A DNA stretch of 64,000 bases from Flagellimonas myxillae (GTDB lineage Bacteria > Bacteroidota > Bacteroidia > Flavobacteriales > Flavobacteriaceae): positions 1,364,001-1,428,000 of the forward strand of contig NZ_JAMFLY010000001.1 of assembly GCF_023502235.1 (NCBI RefSeq), written 5' to 3'. A model generated the notes under the pieces. That model was not told the DNA's origin, made no database searches, and worked only from the letters and a program-made list of their open reading frames with translations. A program made the translations under genes and the position numbers. Shown here piece after piece: positions 18,022 through 28,580 of this stretch. Each line of letters begins with the position of its first letter. Positions within the stretch are counted from its first letter, which is position 1.

Positions 18022-19143
18022 ATGGTCAAGGTAAAACAAGTACAATCCAGGGCTGATCTAAAGAAGTTTGTAAAATTCCCATTTACACTTTATAAAGACT
18101 CCCCATATTGGGTCCCTCCTATCATCAAAGATGAAATGGAGACCTTTAATTCGGATAAAAATCCGGTTTTCCACAATGCACAAGCTTCTTATTTTCTCGC
18201 GTATAAGGATGGTGAGTTGGTTGGGAGGGTGGCCGCCATTGTCAACTGGCTGGAAGTAAAGGAGCAAAAACTCTGGAAAATGCGCTTTGGATGGTTCGAT
18301 TTTGTGGATGATCTAGAGGTGTCATCGGCTTTGCTAGAAAAAGTAGCGGAAATAGGGCATCAGCATAAGCTGGATTATATGGAAGGCCCCGTGGGTTTTT
18401 CCAATTTGGATAAGGTTGGGGTTCTCATCGACGGTTTTGACCATATTGGGACCATGATCACCTGGTACAACCATCCCTATTATCAGAAACATTACGAAAA
18501 ACACGGGTTTGTCAAAGAAAAGGAGTATCTAGAGAACAAGTTCCTATTTGCAAACGCCGACCCGAAAATATTTGAAAAGGCGAATCTGCTCATAAAAAAA
18601 AGGTACGGGCTGCAAGAGCTCAACTTTACAAGCAGTAAGGAAATAATGCCCTGGGTAGATAAAATGTTCGACCTATTCAACAACAGCTATTCCAGTCTGG
18701 CTTCCTTCGTAAAAATTACCGATGTGCAGAAGGAATACTTTAAAAAGAAGTATATCAGTTTCATAAATCCTGAATACATCAAGTTTATTGTGGATTCCGA
18801 TGACCAGTTGATTGCTTTTGCCATTGTGATGCCTTCTTTTTCACAAGCACTGCAAAAGGCAAACGGGAAACTGCTACCAACAGGCGTTTTTCATTTATTG
18901 AAGGCTAAAAAGCATAGCAAGGATGTGATTTTCTATTTAATTGGTATCCGTCCTGATTTCCAGAACAAGGGAGTAACGGCCATTATATTTAATGAATATT
19001 ACAAAACCTTTAAAAAGCGCGGGGTGGTCAACTGTATCCGAACACCCGAGCTCGAAGAAAATGTTGCCATTCGTCAAATGTGGAAGCATTTCGACCCGGT
19101 GACACACAAACGTAGGAGAACCTATAGGAAGTCTCTCAAATAA
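18022..19143 (+). CDS. GNAT-like N-acetyltransferase fold protein
   Basis: 373 aa, cytosolic. Two GNAT-like halves: the N-terminal one has FFLAYKDGELVGRVAAIVN-type text (read AYKDGELVGRVAAIVNW) and the C-terminal one YLIGIRPDFQNKGVTAIIF, where RPDFQNKG resembles the acetyl-CoA pyrophosphate-binding Q/RxxGxG/A loop. A central segment EGPVGFSNLDKVGVLIDGFD is strongly conserved in Bacteroidota homologues as I recall them. Substrate unknown. A 21-nt gap separates it from the following hydrolase gene, so they are probably one operon. Confidence 0.8.
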   Translation: MVKVKQVQSRADLKKFVKFPFTLYKDSPYWVPPIIKDEMETFNSDKNPVFHNAQASYFLAYKDGELVGRVAAIVNWLEVKEQKLWKMRFGWFDFVDDLEVSSALLEKVAEIGHQHKLDYMEGPVGFSNLDKVGVLIDGFDHIGTMITWYNHPYYQKHYEKHGFVKEKEYLENKFLFANADPKIFEKANLLIKKRYGLQELNFTSSKEIMPWVDKMFDLFNNSYSSLASFVKITDVQKEYFKKKYISFINPEYIKFIVDSDDQLIAFAIVMPSFSQALQKANGKLLPTGVFHLLKAKKHSKDVIFYLIGIRPDFQNKGVTAIIFNEYYKTFKKRGVVNCIRTPELEENVAIRQMWKHFDPVTHKRRRTYRKSLK

Positions 19144-19164
19144 GAGGACACCACATCATCCCTT

Positions 19165-20106
19165 ATGTCAGTCAGGTTTCTTTTATTTACGATCCTCCTT
19201 TTGGCACCTACCATGGGCCTTTTCGGACAATTGCGACAGGAACCTGCTGTGTTGCCAACGGAATCCGGTGATATCCAGGGAAGTTTGCTGATTCCGCAAG
19301 GCATTGAAAATCCCGAAGTTGTTTTAATCATTGCGGGCTCTGGCCCTACGGATAGAAATGGGAATTTCCCCAACGGAGTGAACAATTCCCTCAAACTATT
19401 GGCGGAAGGTCTCTATCAAAATAAGATAGCCACCCTGCGTTATGACAAAAGGGGAATCGGTGAAAGTACCACGGCAGGAATGGCCGAATCCGAATTGCGA
19501 TTTGAGCACTATGTAAACGATGCGGTTGCTTGGGCCAAATGGCTCCAAAAAGATGGCAGATTCGGTAAGTTGACCATTTTGGGCCATAGCGAAGGTTCCT
19601 TAATTGGCATGATAGCTTCCAAAGAAGTCAATGCCAATCGATTTGTTTCCGTAGCCGGCCCCGGCATTCCAGCCGGAGAATTAATTCGCACACAGCTTAA
19701 AGAGCAACCTCCTGCAATTCTTGAAATGGCAAATCCTATTTTGGATTCACTGGAAAACGGCAAATCCGTGCAAGAAGTTCCTCAGATGCTGTCCATGTTG
19801 TTCCGATCCAGCGTGCAACCCTATATGATTTCTTGGTTCCGATATAACCCTCAAAATGAAATTGCAAAACTGAACTGCCCAGTGCTTATTGTACAAGGAA
19901 CAACGGATATGCAGGTGAGCGAAACCGATGCCGAAAAACTCCACGAGGCATTTCCCAATGCCCAAAAGGTCTTGATTCAAGAAATGAACCATGTCCTAAA
20001 ACCCGCGAGTTCCAACAAAATGCAAAACCTCATGACCTACAGCAATCCGGATTTGCCCCTTGCAGATGGACTGTTGGAAGTACTAACGGATTTTATCCAA
20101 GATTGA
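19165..20106 (+). CDS. exported alpha/beta hydrolase
   Basis: 313 aa. A signal peptide (MSVRFLLFTILLLAPTMGLFG) suggests a periplasmic enzyme. The oxyanion region is IAGSGPTDRNGN, the nucleophile elbow GHSEGS (Ser142), the acid lies in the VQGTTDMQV segment and the His in MNHVLK. It matches the dienelactone hydrolase/serine aminopeptidase-like (Hydrolase_4) group with the GSGPTDRNG signature. Probable esterase on short acyl substrates. It follows the GNAT gene by 21 nt. Confidence 0.88.
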   Translation: MSVRFLLFTILLLAPTMGLFGQLRQEPAVLPTESGDIQGSLLIPQGIENPEVVLIIAGSGPTDRNGNFPNGVNNSLKLLAEGLYQNKIATLRYDKRGIGESTTAGMAESELRFEHYVNDAVAWAKWLQKDGRFGKLTILGHSEGSLIGMIASKEVNANRFVSVAGPGIPAGELIRTQLKEQPPAILEMANPILDSLENGKSVQEVPQMLSMLFRSSVQPYMISWFRYNPQNEIAKLNCPVLIVQGTTDMQVSETDAEKLHEAFPNAQKVLIQEMNHVLKPASSNKMQNLMTYSNPDLPLADGLLEVLTDFIQD

Positions 20107-20111
20107 AGCTG

Positions 20112-20144
20112 TTTGCGCTGAATAGTGCAATATTCATATCTTTA
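20112..20144 (+). promoter_or_regulatory. promoter of the inositol oxygenase operon
   Basis: TTTG (20112-20115), 21 nt, TATCTTTA (20137-20144); one mismatch to TTTG-N19-21-TAnnTTTG. Lies 26 nt before the ATG at 20171. Confidence 0.5.
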
Positions 20145-20170
20145 CGATACACCTAACAATCCTATACACG

Positions 20171-21037
20171 ATGAGATTAAGCTCCGATCAGAAGAAAGAA
20201 GCCCATGACATGATGGAACTTTGGGAAGACAATTTATTGGAACGTTATCCTGAAAATGGTAAAAAGTCCAAAGAAGAGTTTCGAAACTACGACAATCCTG
20301 CAAGGGATACCGTCCGGGAATTCTACAGACAGAATCACAAACACCAGACTTACGATTTTGTGCTTCAAAAAGAAAAGGAGTTTCTGAAATTGGATAGAAA
20401 AGCTATGGGCCTATGGGATGCCGTGGAGTTTTTGAACACCTTGGTTGATGATTCCGATCCGGATATCGATTTAGACCAAACCCAACACTTGCTCCAAACT
20501 TCTGAGGCCATAAGGGCCGATGGACATCCAGATTGGTTTGTATTGACCGGTTTTCTTCACGACCTGGGCAAGGTGCTCTGCCTGTTTGGAGAGCCACAAT
20601 GGGCGGTAGTAGGTGATACCTATCCTGTTGGTTGCCAATTTTCGGACAAAATTGTCTATCCAGAATTCTTTGAGGCCAATTCAGATAGCACCGACGAAAG
20701 ATTTAACACCAAACTTGGGGTGTATACCGAGAATTGTGGGCTTCGGAATGTACACATGTCCTGGGGACACGACGAGTACCTGTACCACGTGATGAAAGAC
20801 CATCTACCCGAAGAAGGATTGTACATTATTCGTTATCACAGTTTTTACGCCCAGCATAGGGAACGTGCCTATGATCATTTAATGGACAAACACGACCATA
20901 AAATGTTTGAATGGGTAAATAAGTTCAATCCATACGATTTATACACCAAGGCTCCCAAAAGACCGAATGTAATAGAGTTGAAACCCTACTACGAAGATCT
21001 AGCAGCTAAATATTTACCAGATACTATCCGGTTTTAG
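20171..21037 (+). CDS. myo-inositol oxygenase
   Basis: 288 aa, close to the 285 aa of mammalian MIOX. Oxidises myo-inositol to D-glucuronate with O2 at a diiron centre in an HD-like fold. All six metal ligands can be placed: H106 (TQHLLQ), H130-D131 (FLHDLGK), H200 (WGHDEY), H223 (YHSFYA) and D256 (YDLYTK); the spacing agrees with mouse H98, H123, D124, H194, H220 and D253 within a few residues. Cytosolic, no signal. It has its own promoter and is followed after 3 nt by a solute:sodium symporter, which fits uptake of inositol followed by oxidation. MIOX is mainly eukaryotic but occurs in some Bacteroidota. Confidence 0.95.
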   Translation: MRLSSDQKKEAHDMMELWEDNLLERYPENGKKSKEEFRNYDNPARDTVREFYRQNHKHQTYDFVLQKEKEFLKLDRKAMGLWDAVEFLNTLVDDSDPDIDLDQTQHLLQTSEAIRADGHPDWFVLTGFLHDLGKVLCLFGEPQWAVVGDTYPVGCQFSDKIVYPEFFEANSDSTDERFNTKLGVYTENCGLRNVHMSWGHDEYLYHVMKDHLPEEGLYIIRYHSFYAQHRERAYDHLMDKHDHKMFEWVNKFNPYDLYTKAPKRPNVIELKPYYEDLAAKYLPDTIRF

Positions 21038-21040
21038 TAG

Positions 21041-22645
21041 ATGGTACAGTTTATAAGTTTCTTTGTCTTTACCGCATTCGTTGCGTTGTATTCCAGTTGG
21101 AAATTAAGGAATGATCGATTATCCACCCAAGATGGTTATTTTCTTGGTGGACGTAGCTTAACAGGTATTGTTATTGCGGGTTCACTGCTGCTTACCAATA
21201 TTTCTACCGAGCATTTGGTGGGCATGAATGGGGATGCCTATAAACATGGGGCAATCATTGTGGCTTGGGAAGTCACCTCGGCCCTAGCGCTAATAGCAGC
21301 GGCCCTCTATTTTGCTCCCCGATATCTAAAAATGGGACTGACCACCATCCCAGAATTCCTGGAAAAACGTTTTGATGGCCTTACAAGGACCATAATTGCT
21401 TTTTTACTCATAGTTTCCTTTGTTTCCACCTTGCTACCCATTGTGCTCTACTCAGGAGCGGTAAGTATTGAGCAGATATTTGATATTTCAACCTTGTTGG
21501 GCATCGAACAAAATACCGGACTTTGGCTTACTGTGGTCGTAGTAGGGAGCGTTGGCGCAATCTATGCCATTTTTGGTGGTCTTAAAATGGTGGTATATAC
21601 AGATACCATCAATGGATTTGGGCTATTGTTGGCCGGAATATCCATACCCGTGTTGGCATTATGGCAAATTGGGGATGGGCATATCCTTGATGGGCTCCAA
21701 ACGGTTTACGACAAGGTACCGGAAAAATTTAATGTGATCAGTGATGAAAACTCCGTTGGACCCGGCGCAAGGGATGCCATTATGCCATTTGGGGTTTTAT
21801 TCACCGGCTTGATCATCAACCAACTTTATTTTTGGACCATGCACCAGTCCATCATCCAAAGGGCGTTGGGTGCCGTAAGCTTAAAAGAGGCCCAAAAAGG
21901 ACTGCTATATACTGGCTTACTAAAGATTTTGATTCCGATCATTATCGTATTACCGGGAATCATTGCATACTATTATTTTAACGAGGACTTTTTTGATAAA
22001 AAAGAATTGGTCTATCCCAGTCTGGTAAAGAAAGTGTTGCCTTTTTGGATGACCGGTTTTTTCGTAGCCGTTTTGATGGGTGCCATCCTAAGTACCTTCA
22101 ACAGTGCCCTAAATAGCGCGGCCACAATTTTTAGTTTGGGCATCTACAAAAGGTATATAAACAAAAAAGCTGGTGAAAAGCTTTTGGTCAGGATTGGTAA
22201 ATCTACCTCTGCGCTATTGGCATTTTTTGCCATCGGTATTGCGCCATTTGTGGCCCATGCACCGCGTGGGCTTTATCAGTTGCTACAGCAATTAAATGGT
22301 ATTTTCTTTATTCCAATGGCCACGGTAATACTAGCAGGATTTTTCTTGCCAAGGGTTTCTGCCATTGGCGCCAAAGCCGGGCTGTTTTTTGGCTTGGCCT
22401 TTTACATCATCACCAACTTTGTTCTCCAAGTAGACCTACATTATGTACACCTTTGGGGAATCGAATTTGTACTCAACATTGCAGTAATGCTGCTCGTTTC
22501 TTCCATGTACCCAAGAACCAACGATTTCCGTATTACCGATGTCGGTGCCGTGGATTTGAAGCAATGGAAATATGCCAAAACCTTCAGTATAATTTTGGTA
22601 TTGCTAACCCTAGGGGTCTATATTGCCCTTGGAAATGTTGGATAG
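21041..22645 (+). CDS. solute:sodium symporter (SSS/SLC5 family), likely inositol or sugar uptake
   Basis: 534 aa, about 14 transmembrane helices of the LeuT-like fold. Family marks are the N-terminal FLGGRSLTGIVIAGSLLLTNIS, the sugar/sodium region GGLKMVVYTDTINGF, and ALNSAATIFSLGIYKRY near the Na2 site. Closest to SglT-like sugar and inositol symporters by these motifs. It begins 3 nt after the inositol oxygenase stop, so the two are co-transcribed and probably coupled in translation. I infer myo-inositol as substrate from the neighbour; glucose, galactose or other polyols remain possible. Confidence 0.9.
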   Translation: MVQFISFFVFTAFVALYSSWKLRNDRLSTQDGYFLGGRSLTGIVIAGSLLLTNISTEHLVGMNGDAYKHGAIIVAWEVTSALALIAAALYFAPRYLKMGLTTIPEFLEKRFDGLTRTIIAFLLIVSFVSTLLPIVLYSGAVSIEQIFDISTLLGIEQNTGLWLTVVVVGSVGAIYAIFGGLKMVVYTDTINGFGLLLAGISIPVLALWQIGDGHILDGLQTVYDKVPEKFNVISDENSVGPGARDAIMPFGVLFTGLIINQLYFWTMHQSIIQRALGAVSLKEAQKGLLYTGLLKILIPIIIVLPGIIAYYYFNEDFFDKKELVYPSLVKKVLPFWMTGFFVAVLMGAILSTFNSALNSAATIFSLGIYKRYINKKAGEKLLVRIGKSTSALLAFFAIGIAPFVAHAPRGLYQLLQQLNGIFFIPMATVILAGFFLPRVSAIGAKAGLFFGLAFYIITNFVLQVDLHYVHLWGIEFVLNIAVMLLVSSMYPRTNDFRITDVGAVDLKQWKYAKTFSIILVLLTLGVYIALGNVG

Positions 22646-22674
22646 TGTCCTAATCCAAAAAGGATCAAGCCCTC

Positions 22675-23934
22675 TTACTCTCCCATTGCGGCTGCAACAG
22701 CTGCAGATAACCTCTTGTAGGTACCATTCTGTAGACGCTCCCTGATTCCTGAAAAAGCATCCAAGGTTTCCTTAATGTCTTCTAAGGTATGGGTTGCCGT
22801 TGGAATCAATCGCAACAGAATCAACCCTTTGGGTATCACAGGATATACAACGATGGAACAGAAGATTCCATAGTTCTCCCTAAGGTCTTTTACCAAGGCC
22901 ATGGCTTCGGGGATACTTCCATTAAGATAAACCGGGGTTACACAGCTTGAAGTGGTTCCGATATCAAATCCGCGTTCTTTAAGTCCGTTTTGAAGTGCAT
23001 TTACGTTCTCCCATAGTTTGGCCTTCAGTTCCGGTCTGGTTCGAAGCATGTCCAAACGTTTTAAGGCGCCTTTCACATATACCATGGGAAGTGATTTGGC
23101 AAACATCTGTGAACGCAAATTGTATTTTAGATATTCTATAATTTCCTTATCGGCGGCGACAAAGGCTCCAATACCGGCCATAGATTTGGCAAAGGTGGCC
23201 AAATATACATCAATCTCATCCTGAACTCCTTGCTCCTCTCCTGCTCCAGCACCTGTTTTTCCAAGTGTTCCAAAGCCGTGGGCGTCGTCCACCAACAGTC
23301 GGAACTTAAATTTTTTCTTAAGCGCAACTATTTCCTTCAAGATTCCTTGCTCACCCCGCATTCCAAAAACCCCTTCGGAAATTACCAAAATACCTCCTCC
23401 GGTTTCGGATGCTAATTTGGTGGCACGCTCCAAGTTTTTCTCCAGACTTCCTGCATCATTGTGCTTAAAGGTGAAGCGTTTGCCCATATGCAAGCGCACA
23501 CCATCTATAATACAGGCGTGACAATCCACATCGTAAACGATGATATCATCCTTGGCGACCAAAGCGTCTATAACGGACATAAACCCTTGGTAACCAAAAT
23601 TTAAAAGATAAGATGCTTCTTTATTCACAAAGGCGGCCAATTCCTGCTCCAACTGCTCATGGTAATCGGTATGCCCACTCATCATACGTGCACCCATGGG
23701 ATACGCAGATCCGTGTTCATAAGCCGCGTCACCGTCCACCTTTCTAATCTCAGGTAGGTTCGCTAACCCCAAATAATCATTGATACTCCAAGTAATCACA
23801 TCTTTTCCTTGGAACTTCATCCTGTTGGAGATGGGTCCTTCCAATTTAGGGAATACAAAATACCCTTCCGCCTGCGATGCCCATTTTCCCAACGGCCCTT
23901 TATTCTCAATGATCCTGTCAAATAAATCTCTCAT
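22675..23934 (-). CDS. alpha-oxoamine synthase (PLP), candidate cysteate/serine C-acyltransferase
   Basis: 419 aa. PLP fold-type I enzyme that condenses an amino acid with an acyl thioester and releases CO2 (family of KBL, BioF, ALAS and serine palmitoyltransferase). Visible: stacking His139 (DVDCHACIID), cofactor Asp/His in LLVDDAHGFG (216-222) and Schiff-base Lys250 (ATFAKSMAG). The opening with an about 45-residue N-terminal extension and AYPMGARMMSGH resembles bacterial serine palmitoyltransferases. Its neighbour upstream is a cysteine-synthase-like PLP enzyme, which together recall the capnine (sulfonolipid) pathway of Capnocytophaga. It has its own promoter, so it is not strictly in an operon with that gene. 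BioF is less likely because no bio genes are near. Confidence 0.85.
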   Translation of the reverse strand: MRDLFDRIIENKGPLGKWASQAEGYFVFPKLEGPISNRMKFQGKDVITWSINDYLGLANLPEIRKVDGDAAYEHGSAYPMGARMMSGHTDYHEQLEQELAAFVNKEASYLLNFGYQGFMSVIDALVAKDDIIVYDVDCHACIIDGVRLHMGKRFTFKHNDAGSLEKNLERATKLASETGGGILVISEGVFGMRGEQGILKEIVALKKKFKFRLLVDDAHGFGTLGKTGAGAGEEQGVQDEIDVYLATFAKSMAGIGAFVAADKEIIEYLKYNLRSQMFAKSLPMVYVKGALKRLDMLRTRPELKAKLWENVNALQNGLKERGFDIGTTSSCVTPVYLNGSIPEAMALVKDLRENYGIFCSIVVYPVIPKGLILLRLIPTATHTLEDIKETLDAFSGIRERLQNGTYKRLSAAVAAAMGE

Positions 23935-23957
23935 CTACCTTAAAATTATTTCAACTG

Positions 23958-23989
23958 CAAAAATATATATTTTTGGCAAGCCTTCACAA
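23958..23989 (-). promoter_or_regulatory. promoter of the alpha-oxoamine synthase gene
   Basis: Minus strand: TTG (23989-23987), 21 nt, TATTTTTG (23965-23958), an exact TAnnTTTG, 23 nt before the ATG at 23934. Confidence 0.55.
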
Positions 23990-24002
23990 TGAATTGGGCA
24001 CA

Positions 24003-24033
24003 TAAAAAAACGGCAATGTAAACCATTGCCGTT
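24003..24033 (-). terminator. intrinsic terminator of the cysteine-synthase-like gene
   Basis: Perfect 10-bp stem AACGGCAATG (24009-24018) / CATTGCCGTT (24024-24033), 5-nt loop, followed on the minus strand by a T run (24010-24004). Confidence 0.85.
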
Positions 24034-24057
24034 CAGTTCTTTATAAATAAGTTGGTC

Positions 24058-25098
24058 TTACTTGATGTACTCCACTTTTTCAGGTGTCTCTGCGTTCTGA
24101 ATGTCGAAAAAACCTTGGTTCTCCATCCATTCGTTGCTGTACACCTTACTCATATATCGTGAGCCATGGTCAGGGAAAATAACCACCACGTTGCTATTTT
24201 CGGAAAATTCCCCTTCGGTGTTCAATTGATACAAGGCCTGCATGGCAGCACCACTGGTGTATCCCACGAACATTCCTTCTGAATGAGCAATTTTTCTCGC
24301 CATATGGGCGCTTTCTCCATCGGTAACCTTAATATATCGGTCTATACAGTTGAAATCCGTAGCAGCAGGGATAAGATTTTTTCCCAAACCTTCAATTCGA
24401 TAAGGATATACCTCATTATGGTCGAACTCGCCGGTTTCATGGAATTTTTTCAGAACTGAACCGTATGCATCCACACCTAGGACTCTAATGTCCGGGTTTT
24501 GCTCCTTTAAATATCTTGAAATCCCGGAAATGGTTCCTCCTGTTCCGCTGCAGGCCACTAAATGCGTAATGGCCCCATTGGTTTGGTTCCAGATTTCAGG
24601 TCCTGTAGTATTATAATGGGCTTCTATATTCAGTTCATTAAAGTACTGATTGATGTAGATGGAATTCTTGGTCTCGCTGTGCAAGCGTTTGGCCACCTCG
24701 TAATAAGACCTTGGATCGTCAGCACTAACGTGTGCAGGGCATACATATACTTTCGCCCCCATAGACCTAAGCATGTCTATCTTATCCGGCGAAGATTTGG
24801 AACTCACGGCCAAAACACATTTGTAGCCTTTAACGATGCTCACCATGGCCAAACTGAATCCGGTATTGCCCGATGTAGTTTCAATAATCGTGCTTCCTGG
24901 TTTCAGAATTCCCTTTCGTTCCGCTTCGTTAATGATATAAGCCGCAATCCTATCCTTAGAAGAATGGCCAGGATTAAACGCCTCTACCTTGGCATAGAAG
25001 TTTCCGGTAAGGGGTTCTGCAATTTTGTTTAGCTTAACAAGGGGGGTATTTCCAATTAAATCAAGAATACTGCTACTAGCACTTATCTGTTTTTTCAT
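24058..25098 (-). CDS. cysteine synthase/cystathionine beta-synthase family enzyme, candidate cysteate synthase
   Basis: 346 aa from the Met at 25098 ([10 protein letters not shown]); the longer frame from 25131 adds 11 residues without support. PLP fold-type II: Lys48 in [11 protein letters not shown], substrate loop TTSGNTG (74-80), phosphate loop GTGGT. The fold extends beyond typical CysK (about 310 aa) with a C-terminal tail [13 protein letters not shown] like CBS-type and cysteate/phosphoserine-using enzymes. There is no regulatory CBS domain. Gene order with the alpha-oxoamine synthase suggests it makes L-cysteate for sulfonolipids, but ordinary cysteine synthesis is the alternative. 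Its leader carries the inverted repeat GTTGGCAAGCCAAC. Confidence 0.85.
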   Translation of the reverse strand: MKKQISASSSILDLIGNTPLVKLNKIAEPLTGNFYAKVEAFNPGHSSKDRIAAYIINEAERKGILKPGSTIIETTSGNTGFSLAMVSIVKGYKCVLAVSSKSSPDKIDMLRSMGAKVYVCPAHVSADDPRSYYEVAKRLHSETKNSIYINQYFNELNIEAHYNTTGPEIWNQTNGAITHLVACSGTGGTISGISRYLKEQNPDIRVLGVDAYGSVLKKFHETGEFDHNEVYPYRIEGLGKNLIPAATDFNCIDRYIKVTDGESAHMARKIAHSEGMFVGYTSGAAMQALYQLNTEGEFSENSNVVVIFPDHGSRYMSKVYSNEWMENQGFFDIQNAETPEKVEYIK

Positions 25099-25123
25099 AA
25101 CTGGGATTAGGTAAGGGGCAAAC

Positions 25124-25137
25124 GTTGGCAAGCCAAC
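25124..25137 (-). promoter_or_regulatory. inverted repeat in the leader of the cysteine-synthase-like gene
   Basis: Perfect dyad GTTGGC-AA-GCCAAC, between the -7 element (25151-25158) and the ATG (25098). Could be an operator; a 2-nt loop is too tight for a good RNA hairpin. Confidence 0.35.
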
Positions 25138-25150
25138 AATTTATCCGCGA

Positions 25151-25158
25151 CAAAAATA
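25151..25158 (-). promoter_or_regulatory. -7 element TATTTTTG of the cysteine-synthase-like gene
   Basis: Minus strand TATTTTTG, exact TAnnTTTG, 52 nt before the ATG at 25098. No -33 element seen. Confidence 0.45.
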
Positions 25159-25207
25159 GTATTTTTTATTTTAAGCTGTGTTATATGGCACTAAATCTAT
25201 GTTCGGG

Positions 25208-28525
<3,318 letters not shown>

Positions 28526-28580
28526 TCATCTTTGTTTTTTAGCCGGATTGTGATATCTGTAAAACGTTTTCCTGAATTGG

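Noticed and set aside
22646..22674. Terminator between the symporter and alpha-oxoamine synthase genes
   Set aside because: ATCC/GGAT stem of four pairs is too weak.
22675..23934. 8-amino-7-oxononanoate synthase (bioF)
   Set aside because: No biotin genes near; N-terminal extension and neighbour fit serine/cysteate acyltransferases better.
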